This document shows positions 24,470-33,373 of a stretch of DNA of 64,000 bases, in pieces. The translations under genes and the position numbers were made by a program. The first letter of the stretch is position 1. Every line of letters starts with the position of its first letter. The notes beneath the pieces are model-generated. The model made no database searches. It was not told where the DNA came from and saw nothing but the letters and a program-made list of their open reading frames with translations. Origin of the DNA: Arsenicicoccus dermatophilus (GTDB taxonomy: Bacteria; Actinomycetota; Actinomycetes; Actinomycetales; Dermatophilaceae); assembly GCF_022568795.1 (NCBI RefSeq), contig NZ_JAKZHU010000002.1, forward strand, positions 1 to 64,000, written 5' to 3'.

Positions 24470-25873
24470 ATGGCCTCCAGCGCATACCCGCACATGATCT
24501 TCGCGACCGACAAGGCCGAGCTCGACCGCGACCGGCTCGTGGCGCTGCTCGGCGAGTGCTGCCCCGGTGGCGAGGCCGAGCAGTCCTCTCTCAAGGTGAC
24601 GTGGACCCGCGAGGGCTATGCGTTCACCTTCTGGTTCGAGGACGCGGACCGGGTGGGCGAGATGTATGCCGACTACCTGCCCGACGGCGCCCGGCGACGG
24701 CCGCTGGTCAACGCCACCACCGTGATCGACATGAGTGGCGCCGCGGACCCCGACGGGACGCACGAGGGGGTGGCGCGCGTGATCGCCCGCCACCTGGCGC
24801 AGCAGGACGGCGTGAGCGTGTTCGGCGAGGAGCGCAAGCGCTTCGTGGGGATGGCGTATGGCGACGAGGGGCCCGAGGAGCTCGCCGCGCTGACCGAGCC
24901 CGCGGTGGTCGCGGCGCCCGCCGAGGACGCTGGTCCTGCGCAGGGCGCGGCTCCCGCCGACCTCGCGGCTCCGGCCGACGACGTGACGAGCACCGGGGAC
25001 GTGGCGTGCGTCGAGCCGCCCACCGTCCCCACGGCCGACGAGGCCCTGCCCCGGCGCGAGGAGAGCACGCCGCACGCCGAGGAGTCCGCCGCACCGGAGA
25101 CGGCGGCGCCCCGCACCGAGGGGGCCGCGCCGCAGACCGCGGCCGCCGGGCCGTCCTCGGTCGACGAGCCCGTCGCCGCCGCCCCCGAGCACACGCTCGG
25201 GGCCGAGCCCTCCCTGTCCGGGGACCCGGAGCCCGGGACCTTCGGCGCCGACCTGGTGGAGTCGTCGCTCACCGGCCGGGGGGACAGGCCGCAGGGTGAC
25301 CGGCCCCACGGCGGACCGGCCGAGCAGAGCCCGGCCCTGCCCCGGGCGGACGCCGCCGACGTCACCCGCACGCCGGGCACCCCGCCCGAGGCGGAGCAGA
25401 CCCCCACCCCGGCAGCGCCCGCCGACCGGGCTCCGGGAGCCGACGCCCCTGCTCCCCTCCAGGCCGACGCCCCGGAGACCGACACGCCCAAGACCGACAC
25501 GCCCAAGACCGACACGCCCGCGCCGGTCCAGGCCGACGCCCCGACCGCCGAGGGCCACCGGGCTCCCGAGTCCCCTTCCGCGGAGCCCGACCTGGGGGCG
25601 CCGCACCCGCCGACCGACGCCCAGCCGACCACCGAGGTCCCGGGTGGCGCCCTGGACGAGCAGCGCGTGGACGCCCGTCCCCTGGACGTCGAGCCCGCCG
25701 TGACCCCGGCGGGCGAGGGGGCCTTCGGCGGGGACCTGCCCCGCGAGCAGGCGCCCCAGCCCACCGCCGAGCCGCGGCCGAGCACCGGGCCTCACCCGAG
25801 CGACAAGCCGCAGCCCGAGACCGCGCCCAAGCCGGAGAAGGGCTTCTTCAAGAAGCTCTTCGGTCGCCGCTGA
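24470..25873 (+). CDS. protein with small globular head, long Ala/Pro/Thr tail and cationic C-terminus
   Basis: 467 residues. Residues 1-130 look globular (SAYPHMIFATDKAELDRDRL, VTWTREGYAFTFWFEDADR, HEGVARVIARHLAQQDGV). Residues 140-450 are low-complexity Ala/Pro/Glu/Thr with a short DTPKT repeat (about 25485-25515). The last residues, EKGFFKKLFGRR, form a short cationic, aromatic end that could bind membrane or a partner. I do not know the family or function. ATG 24470 gives the only sensible head domain. It faces the 24031-24438 gene divergently. Confidence 0.6.
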   Translation: MASSAYPHMIFATDKAELDRDRLVALLGECCPGGEAEQSSLKVTWTREGYAFTFWFEDADRVGEMYADYLPDGARRRPLVNATTVIDMSGAADPDGTHEGVARVIARHLAQQDGVSVFGEERKRFVGMAYGDEGPEELAALTEPAVVAAPAEDAGPAQGAAPADLAAPADDVTSTGDVACVEPPTVPTADEALPRREESTPHAEESAAPETAAPRTEGAAPQTAAAGPSSVDEPVAAAPEHTLGAEPSLSGDPEPGTFGADLVESSLTGRGDRPQGDRPHGGPAEQSPALPRADAADVTRTPGTPPEAEQTPTPAAPADRAPGADAPAPLQADAPETDTPKTDTPKTDTPAPVQADAPTAEGHRAPESPSAEPDLGAPHPPTDAQPTTEVPGGALDEQRVDARPLDVEPAVTPAGEGAFGGDLPREQAPQPTAEPRPSTGPHPSDKPQPETAPKPEKGFFKKLFGRR

Positions 25874-26127
25874 CCCCCAGCCCTCCGAGCGGCGCACCGC
25901 CCGCACCGCACCGCGCTCGCAGCTCACCCACCGCACACCTCGGGACCTCGCCCCGCACGGGCACGCGGGCGGGGCCCCCGACCGCGGGCGGCGAGGCGGG
26001 CGGGCCCGCGCGACGTGCACACCCCGCGAGCGGCTGGGCGTCGCGGGTTTCGGCATACGGCCGGACGTGTGACCAGAGCGCCCTCCGGGTAGGAGCACCC
26101 CGAGATCGCCGAGCGAAGGAGAGACCC

Positions 26128-26901
26128 GTGCCCGACCAGACCGATCCGATCGCCGCCGGTCGCCGGGCGGCCCCGCGCCGCCTGGTGCTCGTCCGCCACG
26201 GCCAGAGCCTGGGCAACGTCGCCGACGCGGAGGCGCGCCAGGCCGGCTCGGGCACCCTCGACCTGGACTTCCGCGACGCCGACACGCCGCTGTCCGACCT
26301 GGGCCAGGAGCAGGCCGCCGCGCTCGGCGAGTGGCTGCGGGACCTGCCCGAGGACCGGCGTCCGGACGTCGTGCTCGCGTCGCCCTACGAGCGGGCGCGC
26401 ACCACCGCGCAGATCGCCCTCGAGCGCGCCGGGCTCGACCACACCCTCGTGCTCGACGAGCGGCTGCGCGAGCGTGACCTGGGGATCTTCGACGGGCTGA
26501 CCGGGGACGGGATCCGCGCGAAGCACCCCGAGGAGGCCGAGCGGCGCAGCAAGGTCGGCAAGTTCTACTACCGTCCCCCGGGCGGCGAGTCCTGGTGCGA
26601 CGTGGCCCTGCGGGTGCGCAGCGTGCTCGCGGACATTCGCCAGGAGCATGCCGACCAGGTGGTGTGGGTCTTCAGCCACCAGGCCGTGATCATGAGCTTC
26701 CGCCTGGTCCTCGAGGGGCTGGACGAGCAGGGCATCATCACCATCGACACCGAGACGCCGATGCCCAACTGCTCGATGACGTCGTACGACGGGCGCGACG
26801 GATCGCTCGACCTGGACACCTATGCGCAGACCGCGCACCTGGACGAGGCCGACACCGCGACCACGCACGAGGAGCCCCAGGCTGCCGAGGCCGACAAGTG
26901 A
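26128..26901 (+). CDS. histidine phosphatase (phosphoglycerate-mutase-like)
   Basis: 257 residues from GTG 26128 with AAGGAGAG upstream. The catalytic RHGQS is at 23-27, the second Arg in SPYERARTTAQ, the acid/base Glu in ERLRERDLGIFDGL and the second His in WVFSHQAVIMSF. A complete set implies an active broad-specificity phosphatase; substrate unknown. The FYYRPPGGESWCDV segment is typical of the alpha-ribazole-phosphatase/PhoE-like branch. Its stop overlaps the GTG of nnrD (GTGA), so both are coupled. Confidence 0.9.
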   Translation: MPDQTDPIAAGRRAAPRRLVLVRHGQSLGNVADAEARQAGSGTLDLDFRDADTPLSDLGQEQAAALGEWLRDLPEDRRPDVVLASPYERARTTAQIALERAGLDHTLVLDERLRERDLGIFDGLTGDGIRAKHPEEAERRSKVGKFYYRPPGGESWCDVALRVRSVLADIRQEHADQVVWVFSHQAVIMSFRLVLEGLDEQGIITIDTETPMPNCSMTSYDGRDGSLDLDTYAQTAHLDEADTATTHEEPQAAEADK

Positions 26902-27779
26902 GGCAGCCACGCCCGATCACGACGGGCCTGCTCCGCGACTGGGAGCTCCCGCGAAGCGGCGGCAGCAAGGAGTCCCAGGGTCGCGTCCTGGTCGTCGGCG
27001 GCAACGTCCGTATGCCGGGAGGCGTGCTCCTGGCCGCCGAGGCCGCGATGCGCGCGGGCGCCGGCAAGCTGCAGGTCGCGACGGTCGAGCAGGTCGCGGT
27101 GCCGATGGCGATGCAGGTCCCGGAGGCCTACGTGGCCGGGCTGCCCGCCGACGCCGACGGCAACCTCGCGCCCGAGTCCGCCGCGGAGATCGTCGAGCTC
27201 GCCGCCGACTGCTCCGCGGTGCTGCTCGGCCCCGGGATCATGTCGCCGGACAGCGCGGTCGCCCTGCTGTCCGAGGTCGTGCCGCAGCTCGCGGTGCCCG
27301 TCGTCGTCGACGCCCTGGGGATGGCCTACCTCACCGAGCACCGTGACGGCGTCGCCCATCTCGACGGTCGGGCGATCCTGTCGCCCAACCTCGGCGAGCT
27401 CGCCGTGACGCTCGGCCTGGACCAGGACGAGGTGTCCGACGACCCGCTCACGCACGCGCGCCGGCTCGCCACCGACGCCAGGGCGGTCGTGGTGACCGGC
27501 GCCGCGACCACGGTGATCTGCACGCCCGACGACGCCGCGTGCTGGCAGGACGAGTCCGGCGGCGAGGGCATGGCGGTCTCCGGGTCCGGTGACGTCAAGG
27601 CCGGCGTGCTGCTCGGCCTGCTGGGGCGGGGCGCGACGCCGGAGCAGGCGGCGGCGTGGGGCGCCTTCGTGCACGGGCGGGCGGGCGAGCGGCTCGTCGC
27701 GGTCCACGGTCGGCGCGGCTACCTGGCGCGCGAGCTCCTCGTCGAGATCCCGCGGACGCTGGCCGAGCTCGACGGCTGA
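26898..27779 (+). CDS. nnrD: ADP-dependent NAD(P)H-hydrate dehydratase
   Basis: 293 residues, ribokinase-like fold, repairs hydrated NAD(P)H. Motifs are GRVLVVGGNVRMPGG (family vvgGs..ytGA), AAMRAGAGKLQVAT, LLGPGIM, VVVDALGM, LSPNLGELAVTLG and the signature GMAVSGSGDVKAGVLLGLLG (family GtGDvLaGiiaal). The epimerase half (NnrE) found in fused versions is absent. GTG 26898 overlaps the phosphatase stop. Confidence 0.93.
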   Translation: MRQPRPITTGLLRDWELPRSGGSKESQGRVLVVGGNVRMPGGVLLAAEAAMRAGAGKLQVATVEQVAVPMAMQVPEAYVAGLPADADGNLAPESAAEIVELAADCSAVLLGPGIMSPDSAVALLSEVVPQLAVPVVVDALGMAYLTEHRDGVAHLDGRAILSPNLGELAVTLGLDQDEVSDDPLTHARRLATDARAVVVTGAATTVICTPDDAACWQDESGGEGMAVSGSGDVKAGVLLGLLGRGATPEQAAAWGAFVHGRAGERLVAVHGRRGYLARELLVEIPRTLAELDG

Positions 27780-27818
27780 GACTCGGGCTGCCCCGGGCGC
27801 GACGCCCGCTGCGGCGGG

Positions 27819-27980
27819 TCAGCCGTCGATGCCCTGGGCGAGGCCGTCCTGCGTGGGCTCGTCCTCGGCCAGGTGGTCGGCCTCGCGGGTGACGTGGCCG
27901 TCAGGGTGGACGACCCCTGCGGCCTCGGTGGAGGGGCCCTGGTCGTCGGGCACCAGCAGGTCCAGGTCGTCGTCGCTCAT
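27819..27980 (-). CDS. small acidic hypothetical protein
   Basis: 53 residues starting MSDDDLDLLVPDDQ, very acidic, no cysteines or membrane segments. ATG at 27980 is preceded by a GGGGGC stretch. Such short acidic proteins are common near housekeeping genes in this group, but I know no family. It lies between convergent nnrD and the divergent gene at 28061. Confidence 0.45.
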   Translation of the reverse strand: MSDDDLDLLVPDDQGPSTEAAGVVHPDGHVTREADHLAEDEPTQDGLAQGIDG

Positions 27981-28060
27981 GCCCCCAGGATGCGGCTCCG
28001 GCACCGGACCGGCCAGCCCCGGCCGCCCCTCGGACACCCTTCCCGACATACGGTGAAGGC

Positions 28061-28385
28061 ATGGACCTCAAGAACGCTCACGACGTCGCAACCGCTCCCC
28101 TGATGGTGCTCGGCCTGGCGGGCGGCTTCGCCCTGGCGCGCGAGACGGGCATCCGACCGCTCGGTGGCGTCCTGCTCGGCGGTGCGGGCCTGCTCGCGGG
28201 CCGCACCTGGCTGGCCAAGACCGACCCGGCGACCACGGCGGCGCTGTCGGCGGTCTACCTGGGCGGTTTCGTCGGGTCGCACAAGCTCGCCAAGGCGATC
28301 GGCGCCTGGCCGTCCGTGGCGGTGGTGACCGCGGCCTCCGCGGGGGCGGCCTACGCGCTCTCGACCGGCGCTGACCGACGCCGCC
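28061..28385 (+). CDS. small membrane protein, 3' end uncertain
   Basis: About 105 residues with three or four hydrophobic segments: TAPLMVLGLAGGFALA, PLGGVLLGGAGLLAG, TTAALSAVYLGGFVGS and SVAVVTAASAGAAYAL. The N-terminal MDLKNAHDVATAP is soluble. The frame does not stop where the protein-like part ends (about 28375) but runs open through the following gene. A TGA at 28375-28377 lies one base out of frame, so either a single-base error exists or the C-terminus really overlaps the next gene. Function unknown. Confidence 0.5.
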
Positions 28386-29132
28386 GTGTCCGGGCCCAAC
28401 GCGCCGGGACCGTGGCTGGTCGTGGCGCCGCACCTGGACGACGCGGTCCTGTCCTGCGGGTGGCTCGTGGCGCGCGCCGACCCCGTCGACGTGCTGACCG
28501 TGTGCACCGGCCGGCCGGCGCCTGCCGTGGTGCGCGGCTGGGACCGCGCGTGCGGGTGGCGCGACTCCGACGAGGCGATGGCCGGGCGGCTGGCCGAGGA
28601 CGAGGCGGCCTTCGCAGGCACCCCGCACCGACGACACCTGCTCGGGCTGCTCGATCAGCAGTATGTCGACGGCGAGCGGTCCTCCACGGACGCGCGCCTG
28701 CTCACCGGGTGGGTCGCCCGCTGGCTCGACGCCCGCCCCGAGGGGGTGGCGCTCGTCCCCGCCGCCACCGGCTGGGTGCCGCCCGACGACCCGGACGCCC
28801 TGGGCGCGCGCTGCCCCGAGCGGGACGTGCCTGGCGTCAACGGGGATCACCGGTGGGTCCGCGACACCGTGATCGCCGGGCTCGCCGACACGCACGCCGG
28901 ACGGGTCGGGATCTACGAGGACCTGCCCTACCTGTGGGGGCGACCCGGTGCCGACGAGGTCGCACGGCTGCCCCTCCCCCTGGTCCCGCACGAGGTGCCG
29001 GTCGACCGCCGGACCAAGGCGCACCGGATCGCGGCCTACGCCTCGCAGCTGGACCTGCTCACCCACGAGGGGCGCCGGCTGGACGACCCCGACGTGCTGC
29101 CGCCCACCGAGCGCTGCTGGCTGCCCACCTGA
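28386..29132 (+). CDS. PIG-L-family deacetylase
   Basis: 248 residues from GTG 28386. Zinc-binding motif APHLDDAVLSCG near residue 14 (family PHPDD), and a later VPAATGWV segment in place of the usual His-containing loop. Related enzymes deacetylate GlcNAc-type substrates such as mycothiol or LPS/glycan precursors. AHPDHRWVRD-like text reads as VNGDHRWVRDTVIAGL, which supplies the third ligand His. Genomic context does not identify the substrate. Confidence 0.8.
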   Translation: MSGPNAPGPWLVVAPHLDDAVLSCGWLVARADPVDVLTVCTGRPAPAVVRGWDRACGWRDSDEAMAGRLAEDEAAFAGTPHRRHLLGLLDQQYVDGERSSTDARLLTGWVARWLDARPEGVALVPAATGWVPPDDPDALGARCPERDVPGVNGDHRWVRDTVIAGLADTHAGRVGIYEDLPYLWGRPGADEVARLPLPLVPHEVPVDRRTKAHRIAAYASQLDLLTHEGRRLDDPDVLPPTERCWLPT

Positions 29133-29191
29133 CCGCAGGCTGCCGGCCGGGCCGCGACACCGCCGTGGCCCGGCCGACGAACGCCGCGAGC

Positions 29192-30553
29192 TCAGGCCAG
29201 CGCCGGCTCCCGGGTGTCCGATCCGACCTCGGACACCGGGACCGTCGCCCGCGGCGCGTCGTAGGCCGCCTGGTCGAGCAGACCCTCGCGGCGAGCCACG
29301 ACGACCTGCACCAGCACCTGGCCGGCGACGTTCACGGCCGTGCGCCCCATGTCCAGGATCGGGTCGATGGCGAGGAGCAGCCCCACGCCCGCGAGGGGCA
29401 GGCCCAGCGTGGACAGGGTCAGGGTCAGCATGACGATCGCGCCGGTCAGACCCGCGGTGGCCGCGGACCCGATCACCGACACGACGACGACGAGCAGGTA
29501 GTCCAGCGGCGACAGGGGCACGCCGAAGAACTGCGCGACGAAGATCGCGGCCACGGCGGGATAGATCGCCGCGCAGCCGTCCATCTTGGTGGTGGCGGCC
29601 AGGGGGCTCGCGAAGGCGGCATACTCTCGCGGCACCCCGAGCCGCTCGGTGACCTGCTGGGTCATGGGCAGCGTGCCGAGCGAGGACCGGGAGACGAAGC
29701 CGAGCTGGATCGCCGGCCATGCGCCCCGGAAGTAGCTGCGCGGGCTCAGCCCGTGGGCGAGCAGGATCGCGGGATAGAGCGCGAGGAGCACGATCGCGAG
29801 CCCGGCGTAGATCGCCAGGGCGAAGGCGCCGAGCTGACCCAGCGAGGACCAGCCGTACGTCGCGACGGCGCGGCCCACGAGCCCGATCGTGCCCAGGGGC
29901 GCCAGGAGGATGACCCACCACAGGACCTTCTGCACGATGGCCAGCACCGAGGCGTTGAACCGCAGGAAGGGCTCGGCGGCGTCGCCGACCTTGACGGCGG
30001 CGATCCCGACGACGAGCGCCACGACCACGAGCTGCAGGGCCTTGAACGAGACCGAGGACTGCAGCGCGCCGTCGACCTCGTGGATGGTGACGGCCAGGCC
30101 GAGGACATTGGTCGGGACGAGCTGGTCGACGAAGTCCAGCCAGCCGCCGTGGGTGCTCGTGGCCTGCGCGGCGGTCCGGGCGATGGTCGTGTGCCGGCCC
30201 GGCTGGATCAGCACGCCCAGGCCGACGCCGACGAGCACCGAGGCCAGGGCCGTGATGGCGAACCACAGGAGGGTCTTGCCGGCGAGCCGGGCCGCGTCGG
30301 CGACCCCGCGCAGGTTGGCGATCGAGGCGATGATCGCGGTCACGACCAGCGGCGGCACCAGCGCCTTGAGCAGGGTGACGAAGGTCGACCCGACGGTGTC
30401 GAGCAGGACGGTCAGCCCGTTGTCCCCGCCGTCGGCGGTGGGTCCGAGGGTCAGGGCCGCCCAGCCGAGCCCGAGGCCGAGCACGAGGGCGAGGACGATC
30501 TGCAGGGAGAAGGACGGCAGCCGAGGTCGGCGCGCGACGGATGAGGTGGGCAT
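29192..30553 (-). CDS. dicarboxylate/amino acid:cation symporter (DAACS)
   Basis: 453 residues with about eight membrane spans and two hairpins. Family landmarks are SRSSLGTLPMTQQV (serine-rich hairpin 1) near 265, ATTKMDGCAAIYPAV (NMDGT-type cation motif) near 308, and a re-entrant loop GLTGAIVMLTLTLSTLGLP near 365. It should import glutamate, aspartate or C4-dicarboxylates with Na+ or H+. ATG at 30553 is followed directly by the first helix. A 22-bp-spaced direct repeat lies upstream and may be its operator. Confidence 0.9.
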   Translation of the reverse strand: MPTSSVARRPRLPSFSLQIVLALVLGLGLGWAALTLGPTADGGDNGLTVLLDTVGSTFVTLLKALVPPLVVTAIIASIANLRGVADAARLAGKTLLWFAITALASVLVGVGLGVLIQPGRHTTIARTAAQATSTHGGWLDFVDQLVPTNVLGLAVTIHEVDGALQSSVSFKALQLVVVALVVGIAAVKVGDAAEPFLRFNASVLAIVQKVLWWVILLAPLGTIGLVGRAVATYGWSSLGQLGAFALAIYAGLAIVLLALYPAILLAHGLSPRSYFRGAWPAIQLGFVSRSSLGTLPMTQQVTERLGVPREYAAFASPLAATTKMDGCAAIYPAVAAIFVAQFFGVPLSPLDYLLVVVVSVIGSAATAGLTGAIVMLTLTLSTLGLPLAGVGLLLAIDPILDMGRTAVNVAGQVLVQVVVARREGLLDQAAYDAPRATVPVSEVGSDTREPALA

Positions 30554-30573
30554 GAGGCCTTCCGAGGACGTTC

Positions 30574-30609
30574 TTGCATAACTGACGGTTCAACTTTGCA
30601 TAACGTCAG
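30574..30609. promoter_or_regulatory. direct repeat TTGCATAAC plus inverted CTGACG/CGTCAG
   Basis: TTGCATAAC occurs at 30574-30582 and again at 30596-30604, exactly 22 bases apart (two helical turns). CTGACG (30582-30587) and CGTCAG (30604-30609) form an inverted pair. It sits in a local AT-rich patch between the symporter (minus) and the DUF2786 gene (plus), 21 bases above the symporter start. It looks like a promoter or operator. Confidence 0.5.
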
Positions 30610-30718
30610 ATTATTTCTGGGAAGACGCCGCCGATGTGGTTGTGTGGGCGCGTCGACGAACGGGCCGGACCCGCGCGGGCCGCAGCGGCGCGCCCGGGCG
30701 GGCGGAGAGGTGGAGCTC

Positions 30719-32107
30719 ATGGGTGACGCGACAGGGGGTCGCGGGGCGGCGCCGGACGAGCGGGCGGCGCTGGCGGAGCGGGCGACCCGGCTGGCCCTCG
30801 ACGGTGTGACGGCACTGGTCCGCGAGGTGCTGTGGGACCTCGACGACGCGGTGACCGACCTGGTGATGCTCGCCGGGTCCGGCGGCGCCGAGGTGGTCGA
30901 CCAGACCCTGACGCAGCGGCTGCGTGACGTCCTGCAGGAGCGGTGGCGCACCGGCTGGCAGCCCCTGGACCTGCACCACGTCGTCCAGCGGGCCGACCTG
31001 CACGTGCGCGCCGAGGCCCCGGTGATCGGGCGGGTCGCCGCGCTGGTCGGGGACCTGGTGAGCAACGACCTGAGCCGGTATGCCGCAGCGACGGTCGAGC
31101 CGCGCTGGCACGACCAGCTGGCGATCATCCAGGCCTCGGGCGACGGGGGCGCGGCCGGAAGCGGTGCCGGCCGCCGCGGCGCGGGCCGCCGGACCGCCGA
31201 GAGACACACCGCCGAGGGGCACCGCGCCACCACCTGGCTGGGCGCGCGGGCGTCGTCGTGGGGGCGGTCCGAGACCTACGAGGCGGCCCTGCGCCTGGAG
31301 CACGTCCTGCGCCGCGTCCCCCCGCTGCAGCAGCTCGGCGCCCTGCCCGGCCACGCCACCGCGCCGACCACCCGCCGCACCGACGTCGACGACAAGGTCC
31401 TCGCCCGGGTGCGACAGCTCCTCGCCAAGGCCGAGTCCACGACCTACGAGGCGGAGGCGGACACCTTCACCGCGGGCGCGCAGGCGCTCATGGCCCGGCA
31501 CAGCATCGACCACGCCCTCCTCGCGGCGACCGCCGCCGGGAGCGGGCCCGAGGTCGGCGAGCGACCGGACGGCAGGCGGCTGTGGATCGAGACGCCATAC
31601 GTCCGGGAGAAGGTCCTGCTCCTCGGGGTCGTCGCCGACGCCAACCGCGCCCGCAGCGTCTGGGCCAAGGAGGACGGCTACGTCACGCTGCTCGGCTTCG
31701 GGCCCGACCTGGACGCGGTGGAGACGCTCTACACCTCGCTGCTCGTCCAGGCCACGCGGGCGATGCACGGGGAGGGCAAGCGTCAGGACGCGTACGGCGG
31801 CTCGCGCACCCGCAGCTTCCGGCAGAGCTTCCTGGCGGCCTTCGCCACCCGCATCGGCGAGCGTCTGGCCGAGGTGACCGCGGCCGCGACCGAGCAGGCC
31901 ACCGTGGCCGCACGCGAGCGGGGCGGGCAGGAGCTCGTGCCGGTGCTGGCCGCCCGCGAGGAAGCCGTGGAGTCCTATCTGGGAGAAGTGTTTCCGCAGC
32001 TGCGCACGGTGTCGATGCCGCTGGGGCGGGACCGGGAGGGTGACGCGAGGGGACGGCGCGCCGCGGACCGCGCCTCGTTGTCCTGGGGTCGCCCGCTCGA
32101 CCGCTGA
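30719..32107 (+). CDS. DUF2786 domain protein
   Basis: 462 residues. The DUF2786 helix-rich motif is at about 225-265: VLARVRQLLAKAESTTYEAEA, then AGAQALMARHSIDHALL. A second conserved part, YVREKVLLLGVVADANR and LLGFGPDLDAVETLYTSLL, follows, as does the frequently linked C-terminal region with SFRQSFLAAFATRIGERL. The family is widespread in actinobacteria and phages; the function is unknown. ATG 30719 has GGAGAGG upstream. Confidence 0.8.
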   Translation: MGDATGGRGAAPDERAALAERATRLALDGVTALVREVLWDLDDAVTDLVMLAGSGGAEVVDQTLTQRLRDVLQERWRTGWQPLDLHHVVQRADLHVRAEAPVIGRVAALVGDLVSNDLSRYAAATVEPRWHDQLAIIQASGDGGAAGSGAGRRGAGRRTAERHTAEGHRATTWLGARASSWGRSETYEAALRLEHVLRRVPPLQQLGALPGHATAPTTRRTDVDDKVLARVRQLLAKAESTTYEAEADTFTAGAQALMARHSIDHALLAATAAGSGPEVGERPDGRRLWIETPYVREKVLLLGVVADANRARSVWAKEDGYVTLLGFGPDLDAVETLYTSLLVQATRAMHGEGKRQDAYGGSRTRSFRQSFLAAFATRIGERLAEVTAAATEQATVAARERGGQELVPVLAAREEAVESYLGEVFPQLRTVSMPLGRDREGDARGRRAADRASLSWGRPLDR

Positions 32108-32468
32108 CCTGCACCTGGGACCGGCCTCCGGCAGGGTTCGCGAGCCGGGAGCGGGACTGCCTGCCGGCTCCGGCCGACGGTGCGACCAAGGTCGCGGCGG
32201 GGGTCCCCCATGGGTGGAGGAGCTCGCGAGCAGGTCCATCCCCTGGGGGGATGCGAGCGGTCGGCCCCCGGCGCCATCCTGGAACCACATCCTCGCCACC
32301 CGGCGGCCTGCTTGCGTGGGATGAGAGCTCTCGCAGGACGACCTGCGCACGCGGGATGGCCTCCGGACGTGGGACGACCCGCTGGTCGCCGCCGGGTCGG
32401 CGGGGACCCGGTGGGCTCCGGCCGACCGGGGCCGGTGCGGCCGGTCTGGGGGCGGCCGCACCGAGCCA
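32108..32468. other. 361-bp gap without a gene
   Basis: I see no protein-like frame and no RNA gene between the DUF2786 stop and the terminator hairpin. The sequence is GC-rich and contains no obvious repeats. Confidence 0.4.
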
Positions 32469-32510
32469 GGGCCGCAGCGCTCCTTCAGGGGGAGAGCGCT
32501 GTGGCCCTTT
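32469..32510. terminator. bidirectional hairpin terminator
   Basis: GGGCCGCAGCGCTC and GAGCGCTGTGGCCC form a 14-bp stem with one mismatch and an 11-base loop, followed by TTTC. It lies between convergent genes (DUF2786 and the UDG-like gene). Confidence 0.75.
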
Positions 32511-32517
32511 CGGACGC

Positions 32518-33198
32518 TCAGCAGGCCTGGGCCGCCTCGGCGAGCCGGGCCACCAGGTGCTCGCGGTGCGGCACCCCGTCACGACCGCGCATGTGCCAGG
32601 CGAGCGGGCTCGGCGAGGGAGCGGTCAGCACGGTCAGCGGCAGCGTCAGGAGGGCGGGCTCGGCCCGGGCCGCGGCCCGCCAGGTCGTGGCGGCGCCCCC
32701 GCCGAGGAGCACGACCGCCCGCGCGGACGGCAGCGACCCCAGCAGCTCCAGCAGGTATGGCGCAGCACGGCGCGCCTGCTCACCCACGCGCCGGCGTCGT
32801 CCGGGGGTCTCGTGGCGGTCGGGGTCCTCGACCCACCAGGGCACCACGTCGGCGAGCAGGGTCTCGGCATACGGCAGACCGGCCTGGTCGAGCGCCGTCA
32901 GCAGGTTGCCCGAGGCGGGGTCGTCGCGGTGCGCCGTGGCGAGACGGGCACCGCGGACGGCCGAGCAGCGAGGGTCGCGGCGCAGCAGCACCACGCGGGC
33001 CCGCACGCCCCCGCCGAGCGGGTCCGGCCAGGGCACGTCCTCGCCGGTCTCGTCCCGCAGCCGGCGCACCCGCTCGACCAGGGGTGCGACGTGCGGCCGG
33101 TCCAGCAGGGCGAGGCGTCCGTCGAGGGCGGCCTGGTCGTCGTCGGGGAGCAGCACCCCCGCGTCGGCGGCGGGACGGTTGCGGGGTGCGCGGGCCAT
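32518..33198 (-). CDS. uracil-DNA-glycosylase-like protein
   Basis: 226 residues. It resembles the UDG superfamily as found in short actinobacterial proteins: RVVLLRRDPR (family vLfvGEaPG position), SGNLLTALDQAGLPY, LADVVPWW (family NvvpWr), VVLLGGGAA and a C-terminal PSPLAWHMRGR (family HPSP). The usual GExPG loop is degenerate (RRDPR), so catalytic competence is uncertain. ATG 33198 has no strong ribosome site. Confidence 0.7.
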   Translation of the reverse strand: MARAPRNRPAADAGVLLPDDDQAALDGRLALLDRPHVAPLVERVRRLRDETGEDVPWPDPLGGGVRARVVLLRRDPRCSAVRGARLATAHRDDPASGNLLTALDQAGLPYAETLLADVVPWWVEDPDRHETPGRRRRVGEQARRAAPYLLELLGSLPSARAVVLLGGGAATTWRAAARAEPALLTLPLTVLTAPSPSPLAWHMRGRDGVPHREHLVARLAEAAQAC

Positions 33199-33373
33199 GG
33201 CTCGACCCTAGGGGCCGCGGACGCGTCGGCGGGGACTGGTGTCGGCCGGATCCGGTCCTTGCCGTCCCGTCCCATCCCTCGCCGTCCCGTCCGTTCTCGA
33301 CCCTCGGCGAGGCGCCGAGATCGCGGGTGGGCAAGGCGCCCGCTCGCCCCTCGGGTGCGGCATCGTGGGGGTC

